Source: Falciphora oryzae (lineage: Eukaryota > Ascomycota > Sordariomycetes > Magnaporthales > Magnaporthaceae). From it: 64,000 nt of DNA. The notes under the pieces are model-generated. The model worked only from the letters and a program-made list of their open reading frames with translations, was not told where the DNA came from and did not search any database. Shown piece after piece: positions 45,557-56,705 of the stretch; the stretch's first letter is position 1; every line of letters starts with the position of its first letter. Both the position numbers and the translations under genes were made by a program. Location of the stretch: assembly GCA_000733355.1 (NCBI GenBank), contig JNVV01000034.1, forward strand, positions 160,517 through 224,516. Reading direction: 5' to 3'.

Positions 45557-46378
45557 ATGGGCGCCTGCTTTAGTAAGAAGGGTGATGAGGAGGATCTGGC
45601 ACCAATGGTGTCTCGCACCAGCATCACACATGATCATCTCTACTACCACGCGCCCGCCTTTGACCGCGTGAGCTATATCTCTCATGTGGAGCAGGATATG
45701 ATCAGAAACGTTGAGAACAGCGTTTTGCAAGCCTATTTCGTCGCCGAGGACGCCCTAGAAGCGGGCGGCAACCACTGGAGCATCTACCTGGAGACCACCG
45801 GAACTGGCGGTCCAGCCGAGGACGAAAAGGAAGACAAGGACGACAAAGAAGACTTCCAGGGATCGTCGGTCCGGCTGAGCCTGAGCCCCTCCACCTACCC
45901 GGGCCGGTACGGCCCCTTGGCGAGGCTCCAGGTCCAGATCTGCTCCGACTCCCAGCGTCGCCTCCAGAGCCAGTACGAGGTGACGCTGCCGCCCTTGCCC
46001 GGCCACGTCCCCGTCGCACGGTTCATCGACGCGCTCGTCGACGGGGAGCGCCAGAACTTTGAGTTCACAAAGGCCGGCAGGGGCGCCAGGGGCTGGATTC
46101 TCGACTCGCTCGCCCTATTCCTGCGGACCGGCCTCCTCGTCGACCCGGACGGCCGCCGCCAGGAGGAGCTCGAGCGCGCCGTCGGCCGCACGTGGATCGA
46201 GGGCATGGAGGCCCAGGACGTCACACCCCCGCTGTGCAGGGGCACGTACTACCGCGTCACCAGCATCGGGGTCGGGTCGCGGGAGCTGCCGTGGGACGAG
46301 AAGGGGCCCAACGAGGTGGGCTATTGGAACGGCAGCGAGGAGATCAGGGAGGCCCGCTACCATCACTCGGGTCCCTGA
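45557..46378 (+). CDS. Unknown fungal protein with N-terminal dual-acylation signal
   Basis: A single exon of 273 residues begins MGACFSKKGDEE. Gly2 with Ser6 and following lysines fits the N-myristoylation rule, and Cys4 is well placed for palmitoylation, so membrane attachment is likely although there is no transmembrane segment. The ATG at 45557 is chosen over an in-frame one 19 codons upstream because of this signal. The body has NHWSIYLETTG, then an acidic Glu/Asp/Lys linker, SVRLSLSP, and a C-terminal half with GWILDSLALFLRTGLL. The HWSIYL...SVRL arrangement recalls a fungal domain of unknown function that I remember as DUF7770; this is from memory and unverified. No function is assigned. 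Confidence 0.75.
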   Translation: MGACFSKKGDEEDLAPMVSRTSITHDHLYYHAPAFDRVSYISHVEQDMIRNVENSVLQAYFVAEDALEAGGNHWSIYLETTGTGGPAEDEKEDKDDKEDFQGSSVRLSLSPSTYPGRYGPLARLQVQICSDSQRRLQSQYEVTLPPLPGHVPVARFIDALVDGERQNFEFTKAGRGARGWILDSLALFLRTGLLVDPDGRRQEELERAVGRTWIEGMEAQDVTPPLCRGTYYRVTSIGVGSRELPWDEKGPNEVGYWNGSEEIREARYHHSGP

Positions 46379-47529
46379 TAGTGTCTATCTGCTTCTAGAA
46401 TCCTGACGAGAATGCTTTGCCACCTCAGGGCGATGCCGACTAGCAAAAGTGAAGCCGGTCTTGAGCGCTTGTTGGCGTCATTCCAGCGCCAGTTTCAATA
46501 CCTTGCTCGTTTCATTTTCTTTGCATACCCACCTTGTATCAATATCAATTCCCCACAATCTATCATCCCATTCCAGTTAGGTCCTTGATTACTCGAGACC
46601 CGGGCACGCTTTCGTGTCTGTCTGTTTGAGGGTATCTATTCCTCTAGTTAGCACTAAAGCCCCCAGAGTTTATCACATGACTCTACGCTCTTCCGTCATT
46701 GTCATGCTGGCGCAGAGTCGGCTCGCGTGCCGGGAGAAACCCTAAGTTGGAGCTTGGGGCAGAGGCTTGCAGCCACTTCCTTCTCGCCAAGGTCGGAATC
46801 CGGCTAGTCTCGAAGCCATCCCCATCCGCAAGATCCGAATGGCTCAACAGCAAACTGGGCTGGCAGCCGGGCGTCAGCCTCATTCCCGCCCCGCGACCTG
46901 AGGATGCCCTCCATTCCCCCGGCCACGAAATAGTAGTTTGATCTGAGTCTGGAGGCACGCTTGACAGATGCCAGTGGCTACCAACTTATCTTGGTGCTCT
47001 CGCTAGCTAATCGCTCCGACCGGGAGCCGACGCTCTATAGCTCGAAGGATCGTACATAGCAAAGAAAAAGAACTTACGATGCGACACTTGTTCAGGTCAA
47101 CTCCCGTCAAGCTTGGCTTCTCGGAGCTTACAAAAAAGCCAAGGCCATGGCAACCTTGGAGGCGCCATGATCTAGACGCTCGCGCCTCCCAATGGACGGA
47201 ACCCCCGCATCGACAGCTTCCTAGCCCTGGAGCTGTGCTAGTGAAAATGGAATTCTCGGGGGACGGGTGGTCTGGGAGGGGAGAGTATAAGAATGTGGCA
47301 CTGCCGGGCTGGTCGGCTGTCTAGTATCAGGGCCATATATGAACCAGCAGTTTCCCTCCCCCTGGATCTCGTGGGAAACGTTGGTGTCAGTGATCGGCCT
47401 TCACCCTCCCTTGTCAGTTCCCTCCCACCAGAATCGCTCGCAGGGCAACAGACAGTTGCACTCGGCGGACAGGGGACAAAAAGCCTGTGGGTGAGAAGTC
47501 ACCATCACCAGCATCAAAACAAAAAAAAA
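46379..47529. other. Intergenic: promoter region of the GH16 gene
   Basis: A 1.15 kb interval. GTATAAGA near 47284-47291 lies about 240 bases before the GH16 ATG and is a weak TATA candidate. The leader ends in A10 directly at the start codon. Nothing else is seen. Confidence 0.4.
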
Positions 47530-48931
47530 ATGGCCTTTACCGAGATCCTGGTCGCGCTGCTCGCCGCGGCCGGCACGGTCGGCGCCCAGCAGATGTACTC
47601 TCTGGTCAAGACGTACGACAAGTCCAACGGCTTCTACGACCTCTTTATCGTCCGAGACGTACGTTTTTTTTCTATCAAGAAAATGATTCAGCCGGAAAAG
47701 GATGTCACAGTCCCAAACTAACCTGACCAAAATAAAATAAAAATACAGAGGGCGTACTTCCAGAGCCTAGGGTACGCATCCGGGGACCCGACCTCGGGCT
47801 TCGTCAACTACGTCGGCAAGGCCGAGGGCATCAACAGCGGGCTCATCGCCTACCGCGGCAACCAGCTCTACATCGGCGTCGACTACAACACCACCCTCAG
47901 CACCAAGGGCCCCGGCCGCAAGGCGGTGCGGCTCGAGTCCAAGGCCACCTGGGACGGCGGCCTGATGCTGATCGACATCCAGCACATGCCGGGCAATGCG
48001 TGCGGCACCTGGCCGGCCTTGTGCGTGGAAGCCCTCCTTCTCCCTCCGTCTTCACATCCTTGTGCTATCTGTCTAACAGCAACAAAAACACACTTGACAG
48101 CTGGGCATACAATGCCGATGAAGACCCGTACAGCGAGATCGACATCCTCGAAGGCAGCGGCTGGCCCAGCCAATCAGCCAACATAGTATCAATGCACACG
48201 TGCAACAAGTGCACGTTCCCGAACCTCAAGGGGAACGAGGTCCGCAAGGACTGCGACATGAAGGCCGGCCCGACCTGCAACGGCATGGTCCAGAACCCGT
48301 GAGTGACGCCCACACCTAGCTCTTTTGTTGCCCTGTCTGCTCGGGCGTCGTGACATCTGGAGAGGAAAAAAAAAAAAAAGCAATCCTAGAGGCCACCATC
48401 AAATAGCTAACATGGCCCCTTTCAACAACAGTGCCGGCTGCGGCCTGACTGGCGCCAAGGACAGCTACGGCGACGGCTTCAACAAGAACGGCGGCGGCGT
48501 CTACGCGCTGCAGCTCAACTCGGACGGCATCAAGATCTGGTTCCACCCGCGCGGCAAGATCCCCTTCGACATCAACATGGGCAATCCCAACACCACGGGC
48601 TGGCCGAACCTCATGGCCAGCTTCCCGTCCAGCAAGACCTGCAACATCCCAAGGATATTCAAGAACCTGTCCATCGTACGCAGCCGACCCGCTTCTCATT
48701 GTTACACATACCTATGCACGGGAACAGGTTTACTGACAGAGCATACAGATCATCAACACGACCTTTTGCGGGAGCGCCATCTACGACTGGAAGGCCCAGA
48801 CCGAGAGCTGGCCGCAGTGCCGTTCCGCCAAGGGCGGCTCCTGCGAGGCGTACGTGGCCGCCAACCCGCAGGTGTACAAGGAGGCCTATTGGCTGTTCAA
48901 CTGGGTCAAGATATACCAGGAAAAGTCATAG
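47530..48931 (+). CDS. Secreted GH16 endo-beta-1,3(4)-glucanase
   Basis: Five exons (47530-47658, 47749-48020, 48101-48298, 48432-48675, 48749-48931) give 341 residues. A signal peptide (LVALLAAAGTVGA) precedes the glycoside hydrolase family 16 jelly roll. The catalytic signature E-I-D-I-L-E is at residues 146-151 (nucleophile Glu146, Asp148, acid/base Glu151), preceded by CGTWPAFW, the usual substrate-cleft strand. Further cysteines (SMHTCNKCTF, DCDMKAGPTC) suggest disulfides typical of the fungal laminarinase-like branch. It should cut beta-1,3 or mixed-linked glucans outside the cell, in plant or fungal walls. No carbohydrate-binding module and no GPI signal is present. All introns keep phase. 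Confidence 0.93.
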
Positions 48932-49678
48932 CATGTTTACCTTGTTGTCTTGTCCTGCTCTGATTCCTGTACATCTTTTCCTGCCCGAGGACGGTTTTGC
49001 CACCCTTGGCTTCACCCTCGTCCCCGTAGCAAATCAGACAAGTACCACTACACAAGCTGCTCGCGTGCAAAGTGGCTCTTAACGTTGTTCTTGGCTGTGA
49101 TTGAATAAAATTAGACCAGCAAAGGTCGAGGAATGGGATATTCAATGTTTTTGTATTCCATCATATCTCCCCATCGCCTGGAGATACGTACGTAGCCTTG
49201 TGGATAACGAATGATCCGTGGCTGGATAAAAGATTCTCGCTGGTATCTATCAGGGATCAAGACGAACTACAGCCAACGAGAGGGCTGCACATCTGCGCAT
49301 TATCTCCTCGTCGTAGAGCCGATAGAAGACTGTGCTATCGTCGTAACAGCAAGTGACCACCAACCCAACATAGGACAAAAAAAAAAGAAGAAAAAAACCC
49401 AGAGCCCATAACACCGTCCGGAATGCAATTCCCATAACCTGTCCGTCTTCCAGGAGAAAGAAGGCCAGATACTTGCCTCCGGGTCTGCCCAAGTAGAGCA
49501 TTACATCTAAACGCCGTACCTTTTTTTCCATTGTTGAGTGGGAAAGTGTATGCATGGTCGTAGAGCTGGCGGATGGAGATATTTGGCTAGCTGAGGACAA
49601 ATAATCCATTGTGCATTACTTTCACTCGGTTATGTTTTGTTCTTGTTCTTGTGTTTCCTCTCCTTCATGGCCCTCCTC
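48932..49678. other. Convergent 3' region, GH16 / eIF3e
   Basis: This 750-base stretch lies between convergent stop codons. AATAAA at 49104-49109, 173 bases after the GH16 stop, is a candidate polyadenylation signal. An A-rich run with scattered G lies near 49378-49396. No gene is seen. Confidence 0.45.
49104..49109 (+). terminator. Candidate polyadenylation signal of the GH16 gene
   Basis: An exact AATAAA lies 173 bases downstream of the stop codon. Fungal signals are degenerate, so this is only suggestive. Confidence 0.35.
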
Positions 49679-51106
49679 CTAGCGAGCCACGGCCGCCGTC
49701 AGAACCTGGGTCCTGAAGAAGCCGCCCTTGGTGCGCTCGATGACTTGCTGGTAGACACTGCTGTTGGGGTGGTTCATGATGACGGTGCCCTCCTGGAAGT
49801 CGATTTTGGCGTCAAGGCGCGTGTCCCGGATCAGGTTGACGATCCACTTCTCGCCCTCGTCCACGTTGAGGCCGAGCTGTTCGCTCAGGCGCTTGAGGTC
49901 GATACGGGCGTGGATCTTGCAGTAAGACTCGAAGAACAAGTGTCTTGCCGCGTCGACGAAGGCATCGGTTGTCGAGATGAGGAAGAAGTCGGTCCGAAGC
50001 ACCTCCTCGGCCCGGGGGAGCTGCCTCTGCGCCTCCTCAAAGTCGAAGTCGATGTAGAGCGCCCGCACAAAGTCGGTAACGGGGTCCGAGTACTCGTACC
50101 CCTCCTGCTTGACGACGCGCACGACGTCCTTAAGCTGCTTCTGGTGCATACCCGTGTTGCGCACGCGCCCCCTACCAGCGATGACCACGACGGCCAGGTA
50201 GCGCAGGATCCACGGGCAGCTGGTCATAATGGTGTTGATGTAGTTGGGTGAGAAGAGCATCTCGAGCAGCGGCTCGCGTGCCGACTCGTCGTTGAAGAGG
50301 GGGAACAGAGCCCAGTGGATCAGCCAAGTGCGGTGCTGCAGCTGCGCGAGTGGGTTGTTGAACAGCCTCGAGTCGATGCCTTCGCGCACCGTCTTGAGCT
50401 CCTCCATGGTGCCCTCCCAGTTGCCGCTGAGAATCTCCGACGCCAGCCTTCCCCACGTCGCCGCCGAGACCTTGTCGTTGTCGGTCGACAGGACGCGGAA
50501 CTGGTACAGCAGCTCGGCAGCGCCTGAGTAGTTGCCGCAGCTGTACTGGAAGTTGCCAAAGTCGTAGAGGGCGTCGACCATCTCGATGGTGACCTAGACA
50601 ACAAGCAACCATTCTGTTAGAGCCTGAAACCCGCGCGCGCGCACGATAGATTTGACACAGGCAAGACGGCAAGGAATCCCTACATCGTGCTCCTTCTTAA
50701 GGTACTCCAAGTTGGCCACCTTGTCGCTCCGCAGATTCCCAGTGACCTCCTCATTGTCGAGCAGGTCGCGCAGCTTGTTGACCGAGTCCTCGTACTGCTG
50801 CAGGCGGGCGATGACCTTTTGCCTCTTGTCGGCGAACTCGGCGGGCGGCTCGTCGATGCCCTCCAGCTCGCAGTACAGGTTGGCGACGTAGTCGGTCATG
50901 TTTGTCTTCTTGAGCAGCTCGTACTTGGCCTTGGTGATCTCGAGAGCCTTCTCGGCGTCCTTGGGCTCGTTGGTCTCCTCATCGTAGAACTGGCCGCTGC
51001 TAAAGTCCAGCAGCGGGAAGATCAGATGCCGGTCCAGGTGGCTGACCAGCTTGGGCAGGAGGTCGAACTCGGAGAGTGACTCCTCGCCCGCTGTTGGCGC
51101 CGCCAT
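49679..51106 (-). CDS. INT6: Translation initiation factor eIF3 subunit e (INT6)
   Basis: Two exons (51106-50684 and 50593-49679) with a 90-base intron give 445 residues, the standard eIF3e length. The N-terminus ([19 protein letters not shown]) is the conserved helical start of Int6. The middle has [16 protein letters not shown], and the C-terminal third is the PCI domain ([30 protein letters not shown], then [16 protein letters not shown]). eIF3e is a core subunit of the eIF3 octamer that supports mRNA recruitment to the 40S ribosome. The ATG at 51106 is preferred over one 16 codons upstream whose extension is Arg/Pro-rich and not family-like. It is divergent from IMG2, so both may share a promoter. 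Confidence 0.96.
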
Positions 51107-51704
51107 CTTGGAGGGTTGTTGTGGGAGGGGCGGTGCCCGCCGTCGGCTCGCCAAGGGTTTGTTCGTTGGGCAGTCGGCCCGGATGAGCGTACGTCCAGGA
51201 ACGGATACACGTGCTCGTTCGACGGCTGGTTAAGCCAAAAACAATCGTCGTCGTCGTCGCCGCCAGAGCCTTCCTGACGCTATTGTTGTGGTAGGGTCGA
51301 ACTGGGAAATAGTGGGGGACGCCGACTTTCGTGGGGCACGCACACCCGACGCTGGCTGGCAATTTTTGCGTGCGTCCAGCAATCGAATTTTTGGTGCGGC
51401 CCCGCAGGCGGATGCCCACTGATTGACTGGCTTCAGCGGAATTAGCCTGGGATGCCCGCCTGCTCAAGCAAAGCCGCGACGGAATGACCAGATATTCCGC
51501 CGCCGATCATTTTTTTCTGCCGTTTGGCGGTGAAGATTCGTGAACTCGCGGGTTCAGGCGGCGTCAACTGTTGCATCACCAGGCGGGCGCTGGCAGCGAG
51601 AGAGGAGAATCGGCCGACAGCGCAATAAGATTGCCACCTCGCGCGGCCCGTCAATTCCACGTCTCCCAGGCCGCTAGACCTTCCTCGACGCCCCGACCCG
51701 CACA
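51107..51704. promoter_or_regulatory. Bidirectional promoter region eIF3e / IMG2
   Basis: These 598 bases lie between two divergent translation-related genes (cytosolic initiation factor and mitochondrial ribosomal protein). GTCGTCGTCGTC near 51249-51260 is the only simple repeat seen. No TATA box is evident, as is usual for housekeeping genes. Confidence 0.5.
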
Positions 51705-52274
51705 ATGGCCGCCTCCCGCATCCTGCGGACTCTCCCCGCTGCCCCTCTCAGGCTCGCGCCGGCATCCAGACTAGCCATCGCGATACCAGCGGCGAGGCGA
51801 AGCTATAGTTCCGCGACGACGACGACGACGACGACAACGATCACTGATGCCGCCACTCCATCTCCTCCCCCTCAAGCACCAGCAGCGACGTCGAGCAAAA
51901 CAGCCGCAACCCGAGATGCGCCAACTATGAAACACACGGGCTACTTCGTCGCCCGCTCGCCATCCAACAACCTGCCCATATACGAAGACACCAAGAAAGG
52001 CGGCACGACGCTGCTGAGGAAAATCGAGGGCAACGCGAACGCGCTCAAGCTCGACCTGATGCGCCTGCTGCAGATCGACGACAAGATGATCACGGTGAAC
52101 CCGAGGACGAACCACATCAGGATAAAGGTGAGGTTGGAAACGAAAAGCCTACGCTTGCATGCGTGTCCAGCTTGATACGGATTGGCTGCTAATCGTGAGG
52201 AACATTCCCTGCTCCATCTTTAGGGCTATGTCAAATCCCAGCTGCGGCCCGTTTTGGAGAACATGGGCTTCTGA
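51705..52274 (+). CDS. IMG2: Mitochondrial large-subunit ribosomal protein mL49 (IMG2)
   Basis: Two exons (51705-52127 and 52224-52274) encode 157 residues. The first 35 residues are Arg/Ala/Leu-rich (RILRTLPAAPLRLAPASRLA, then ARRSYSS), a clear mitochondrial presequence. A Thr-rich and Pro-rich linker follows. The IMG2 domain runs from TGYFVARSPSNNLPIYEDTKKGGT through LLRKIEGNANALKLDL to GYVKSQLRPVLENMGF at the C-terminus. The 96-base intron splits the domain 16 residues before the end. Yeast IMG2 is needed for mitochondrial translation and genome integrity. Confidence 0.94.
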
Positions 52275-53093
52275 ACGCCTGTGGTCCAAAGATCCCGCTC
52301 GTTCTACCTCTGGTGTGAGCAAGAGAATGTACTAAAACCACCACATAGCGTCGTGTACTATAACCAGGGCAGGAGGCACAGCTTTCGGTGCATAATGTGG
52401 TTGATTTTTGATTCGGTCTGTGACCAGCCGCAGCAATTCTGGGCCATCCACATATTCACGCCAAGACATCCGTGAGCCGGCTGAGATTATGAGCAGATCA
52501 CTAGCTCTGCCCGCCTCGGCTCAAGCTCACAGCTCGACAGAAAACCTACGGGTTTGCATACGTTCTGATACCCAATATCAATTCCCGAATCATCCTGCTT
52601 CAGACGAATACCGGGAACGTAGGCAGAGATGCATAAGAAACAATGTACGCTGGATCATATACAACCACCAGATGGTGGCAACTAAAAACACTTGGAACAT
52701 GTCTCTTCCCCTCGTTCCATCAGGCGAAAGGGGGTCGATACATAAATAACAACCGAAAGAAGGAGTGTTCCAAAGAAGAAAAGGAAAACGAGAAAGGAAA
52801 GTAAAAACGGAAACACCCCCAGCACGAACTGCCGTTCCCAGTCCTATCAAAATCATGACACGGTCCATTTAAACCCACAATACACCAGAGAAACAAAAAG
52901 GCCGACACCGTTGTATCCATACGCCCCTGATGCCAATTGCTTTTTATCACGCGCAACAAGTAATCGCCTCGGGCATGCTAGCCAACCAAGACTGCCCGAG
53001 GCTCAGCTGTGTGGTGCGGTCCCAAAAGTGCTGGCCGTAAGGCCCGGGTTACCCAAAATGAGGCGTCAGCCGGCAATCATAGAACCACCCGCA
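52275..53093. other. Convergent 3' region, IMG2 / SWI1
   Basis: An 820-base interval, AT-richer than neighbouring exons, between convergent stop codons. No open frame of coding quality, no RNA gene and no repeat is seen. Confidence 0.45.
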
Positions 53094-56000
53094 TCAGCAG
53101 TCCTCTAGCGCAGCATAAGCAACAAATTGTTGGAGCATCCCATGACTAGTCCATTCCGGGTTTCGCATCGCTAGCATATCAAGCAGAGTAGCTCGACTGG
53201 GTAGCGCATTGGACGGGATCGATCCCGCAGGGTCAGATGGGTCTCTTGATTTTTCTGCGAGCCGTCGGAGGAGCGAAACGGCCAGTACGACCATATAAAC
53301 AAGCTCCATCGTCTTTTCTGTATGCCGGGGCTGTGGTTGCGGCGCTGCGGCGCCCCGACCTGAACGTGGGTTCCGCTGCGGCGGCGGCACGACCATCTGT
53401 GCCGTTTCGAACTGGTGGCCGAGCCTTTTCACCAGGTGAATGAGGTTTTGCGAGAGACCGTTTCCACATGAAAGCCAGCTGCGAGTTACCCCAGATTCTT
53501 GGCCGGGAGCTAGGGCGGCGAGTGTTTGAGCGGCGAGAAGGCCCTGCATCAGGACAGGCCTGCGCGCATCAGGCAGGGGCGATCGCGATTCGATGTTGAA
53601 GTCTGGAATGACAGAGACGGCTAGCCCGAACGACCGAGTGAGTAAATCGTAAGGTGGCGCCTGGGACGCCTCGCTGGCGTACAGGCTCGCGAAATGGTTC
53701 CGGTTTTTCTCCTTGCTGACAAGTAGCTTCGCGAGTGCGTCCACAGCGGCCGGCAAATACGGCTGGACTTTGGGCTGGTAAGGAGGGAAGACGAGTTGAT
53801 CGCCGGTCAGGCAGGGCGCTGGTGCTGGCGCAAACGCCAGGAGGAACTGGAGGAAACAGAGCGCCTGTTCCCTTCCAGGTACCTCGATGTGCGTGGAGAT
53901 GTTGGAGAGAATGATGACAGCGTCCTTCATGAAGTCCAGCGTGTTGGCCTGGGTCCGGAGTAGCATGTTGCGCGTGCCCAGGTACCGTATTATGACGCAA
54001 AGGAACTTGACGACGGATTCGTCCGCGAGGACTTCCCAGTTAGTCTCGCCGAATGACAGGTTGCGAAGAATTGTCGTGATGCATATCAAGTGGTCCACAG
54101 CTCGTTCCACTTCATACTCGGGAGATCCAACGGGGTGGATCTCGTGAACACCTGTGTTTTCGAGCCAACAGGCACGAATCACATCTTGATACGGTGTGAT
54201 GAGAACCTCGTCGGATACTTCGACCGTGTTCTCCACCAAGACCTCGACTTGTTCTTCGGCGCATTCCAAGAGACATTCCACCAGCTCGTCTGTCCGTCCG
54301 AGATCGATCTGCAGGTGCGGTCCTGAGGACTCGGCCGCTGTAACCGTGGCGAGGGAATCGAGCGCATTGCGCACCTCGGCGCGAATACCAGACTGCAGGC
54401 TGCGGCAAAGAGCGAGGATATCGATGTTCCCCAAGGCCTCGACAGGCGGCACATCAGGAATTATTTCCAGAAGTTTCGAGGCCAGATCATCCCAGGCACC
54501 AACAGGAACTCCACCATGCGTAACGTGACCACGATCTTGGTAGCTTCGCTTCAGAGGAAAATATGTGTCAGGGTCCTTCTCTGGCGGTTGAGGGACGCTC
54601 ATAAGCTGATGCTCCATTTTGACACTCGGATCGTGTGGCATTGGTCCCGACATCGATGTCCTCGGCGTCTTGACAGCACTCGGGGAGGGATGCGCGAAAT
54701 CATCGTGGGTTGGTGTTCCTTGGATGCTTCGGGAGAGGTTATTTCTCGAGTGGCCTTGCATTGCGTTGGGCTGCGATGGAGGCTGCACGAAGCCATTGAC
54801 GCCCGGCTGCGACATTTGCTTCATCGGAGTCATGACTTGACCATGGGCCATCGCAGGATGCTGGCCAGGCTGCTGCATCATATGCCCGGGCGGCACCTGG
54901 CCGTGAGGCATCCCTGGTCTCGTTGGTGTGCCAGGGGTCGCAACTTGCATTCCAGCCTGCTGCCCTTGGTGTTGTTGAGCCTGCTGCTGCTGCTGCTGTT
55001 GTTGTTGTTGCTGCTGCTGCATCTGTTTTGCCCTGCTCGATGACCATGCGTCTTCGAACTTCATTAAATTGCGCTCATATATAGCGCGGAGTTGGTTCGG
55101 AGCCATTGGCATTTGGGCAGGATGGAAGCCGAGAGAGTTCGAAATGCTGCCCCAGTAGTTGTTCTGATGCGCTGCGCGGAATCCCCCATGTTTTGCAACA
55201 GCCTGGCGCAAGTTCCAGAGACTGACGGGCCGGTCGCCAACAACCGGATTAGGATCGAGCGGCAATCCCTTCGAATTCATGAACTGGCCCAACCTTTCCA
55301 TGAACTGCTCCGGCGTCGGCTGCCCGCCACGCTGCATCGCCTGTTGTTGCTGCGGCGTCATCGCCTGCCCGGGCTGTGGTCGCATAACGTTCGGCGCCAT
55401 CTGACCATTAGGCATCTGGGGCCTACCCATCATGCCGCGGTTCGGGTGCATGGCTTGGCCGGACATCTGGGCTTGCATCTGCATTGCTTGGGGATGCCCT
55501 TGGGGTGCCTGGGGCGGCATGGGCGACGGCTGTATCGGCGATTGCTGGACAGGCGATGGTGGAACAGGCGATGGCTGAGCCGGCGACTGTTGCGGCTGCG
55601 AGTTGGGCTGTTGTTGCGGTGGTTGCTGCTGCTGTTGCTGAGTCTGTGGCTGCTGCGGCTTCGGCTGCTGTGGAGGCTGCTGGTGCTGTGGTTGTTGCTG
55701 TTGCTGCTGGTGTTGTTGCTGCTGTTGCTGTTGCTGCTGTAGCTGTCGTTGCAACTGCATCTGATACATGAGCCTCTGTTGATCCATCGAGTTCCTCGCC
55801 TGCGACATCTGCTGCTGTTGCATATGCTGCATATGCGGCATCTGACCCGGGTTCATCTGCTGCATTTGCCCAGGGAACATCTGGCCCATCTGCTGAGGCA
55901 TTTGTCCCATCTGCGCCATCTGCTGTGCCATATGTGGTGGCATCTGTCCCATCTGCTGAGGCACCATCTGCCCCGGCATCTGTCCGGGCATCTGCCCACC

Positions 56001-56705
56001 CATGTGGCTCGGTGACGGTCGCGCGGGTGTTGGGCTCGACGCGTAATGCTGGCCAAATCCCTGGGGGAAAGCACCAGGGGGCATGAAGTTATTGGGCTGA
56101 GGCGTGCCCCCATGCTCTGAGGGTACTGGGGATGCCTGTGAACCGAAGTTTTGTGCGGCGGGAGAGTAAGGATGCGGTGAGGTAGTCGAGACTCGCTGGG
56201 GCACGCTGCCAGGTCGCATCTGGTTGCTCATTATAGGAGATGGCGTCGCGTTTGCAGAGCCATTCTGCTGGATGTGCGGGTATGGCGACGGCTGTCCCGG
56301 GCCGGGAGTCTGCTGCTGTTGTGGGTAGTTTGCATAGTGCGCCTGCTGGGGAGTCTCGGCGCGTGAAGTCTGGGCCATGCCTGGGGCTGGCCTGGGCGAT
56401 CCCGCGATGCTCTCATCCCTCGGGCGAGGTCGCTTAGAAGGTATGACCGAGTTCGTTTGATAAACGGGGTTGGGGAAGGATGGCGATGGATTGCGCATCG
56501 CGCCATTTTGCAGGGCGAGCATCTGTTGCGGGTTTGCAAACTGGGCGGCGGCGGGATTGAATTGGGCCGCGTTGGCCATGTAAGCCGAAGGGTCGATCAT
56601 GGCGCCGGGGGTTTGCGAAGGGTCGTTGATGTGTGCGCCAAAGCCATTGCCATTATGGTTGGGGACGGCGGAGGCAGCGGCGGCGTCGTTCATCCAGGAG
56701 CTCAT
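53094..56705 (-). CDS. SWI1: SWI/SNF chromatin-remodelling subunit Swi1 (ARID protein)
   Basis: One intronless frame of 1203 residues. The first 450 residues are a low-complexity Gln/Pro/Met region with long Gln runs and repeated PGQMP / QMGQMP units. The ARID DNA-binding domain lies at about 460-555 (FMNSKGLPLDPNPVVGDRPVSLW, then GGFRAAHQNNYWGSISNSLGF). A second Gln run and a disordered linker follow. The C-terminal 450 residues are helical (VDHLICITTILRNLSF, then FLCVIIRYLGT), resembling the armadillo-like C-terminus of the BAF250/ARID1 family. Swi1 targets the SWI/SNF remodeller to DNA and activators in the nucleus. Homologues in other fungi have the same order. The start MSSWMNDAAAAS is the first ATG of the frame. 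Confidence 0.94.
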   Translation of the reverse strand: MSSWMNDAAAASAVPNHNGNGFGAHINDPSQTPGAMIDPSAYMANAAQFNPAAAQFANPQQMLALQNGAMRNPSPSFPNPVYQTNSVIPSKRPRPRDESIAGSPRPAPGMAQTSRAETPQQAHYANYPQQQQTPGPGQPSPYPHIQQNGSANATPSPIMSNQMRPGSVPQRVSTTSPHPYSPAAQNFGSQASPVPSEHGGTPQPNNFMPPGAFPQGFGQHYASSPTPARPSPSHMGGQMPGQMPGQMVPQQMGQMPPHMAQQMAQMGQMPQQMGQMFPGQMQQMNPGQMPHMQHMQQQQMSQARNSMDQQRLMYQMQLQRQLQQQQQQQQQHQQQQQQPQHQQPPQQPKPQQPQTQQQQQQPPQQQPNSQPQQSPAQPSPVPPSPVQQSPIQPSPMPPQAPQGHPQAMQMQAQMSGQAMHPNRGMMGRPQMPNGQMAPNVMRPQPGQAMTPQQQQAMQRGGQPTPEQFMERLGQFMNSKGLPLDPNPVVGDRPVSLWNLRQAVAKHGGFRAAHQNNYWGSISNSLGFHPAQMPMAPNQLRAIYERNLMKFEDAWSSSRAKQMQQQQQQQQQQQQQAQQHQGQQAGMQVATPGTPTRPGMPHGQVPPGHMMQQPGQHPAMAHGQVMTPMKQMSQPGVNGFVQPPSQPNAMQGHSRNNLSRSIQGTPTHDDFAHPSPSAVKTPRTSMSGPMPHDPSVKMEHQLMSVPQPPEKDPDTYFPLKRSYQDRGHVTHGGVPVGAWDDLASKLLEIIPDVPPVEALGNIDILALCRSLQSGIRAEVRNALDSLATVTAAESSGPHLQIDLGRTDELVECLLECAEEQVEVLVENTVEVSDEVLITPYQDVIRACWLENTGVHEIHPVGSPEYEVERAVDHLICITTILRNLSFGETNWEVLADESVVKFLCVIIRYLGTRNMLLRTQANTLDFMKDAVIILSNISTHIEVPGREQALCFLQFLLAFAPAPAPCLTGDQLVFPPYQPKVQPYLPAAVDALAKLLVSKEKNRNHFASLYASEASQAPPYDLLTRSFGLAVSVIPDFNIESRSPLPDARRPVLMQGLLAAQTLAALAPGQESGVTRSWLSCGNGLSQNLIHLVKRLGHQFETAQMVVPPPQRNPRSGRGAAAPQPQPRHTEKTMELVYMVVLAVSLLRRLAEKSRDPSDPAGSIPSNALPSRATLLDMLAMRNPEWTSHGMLQQFVAYAALEDC

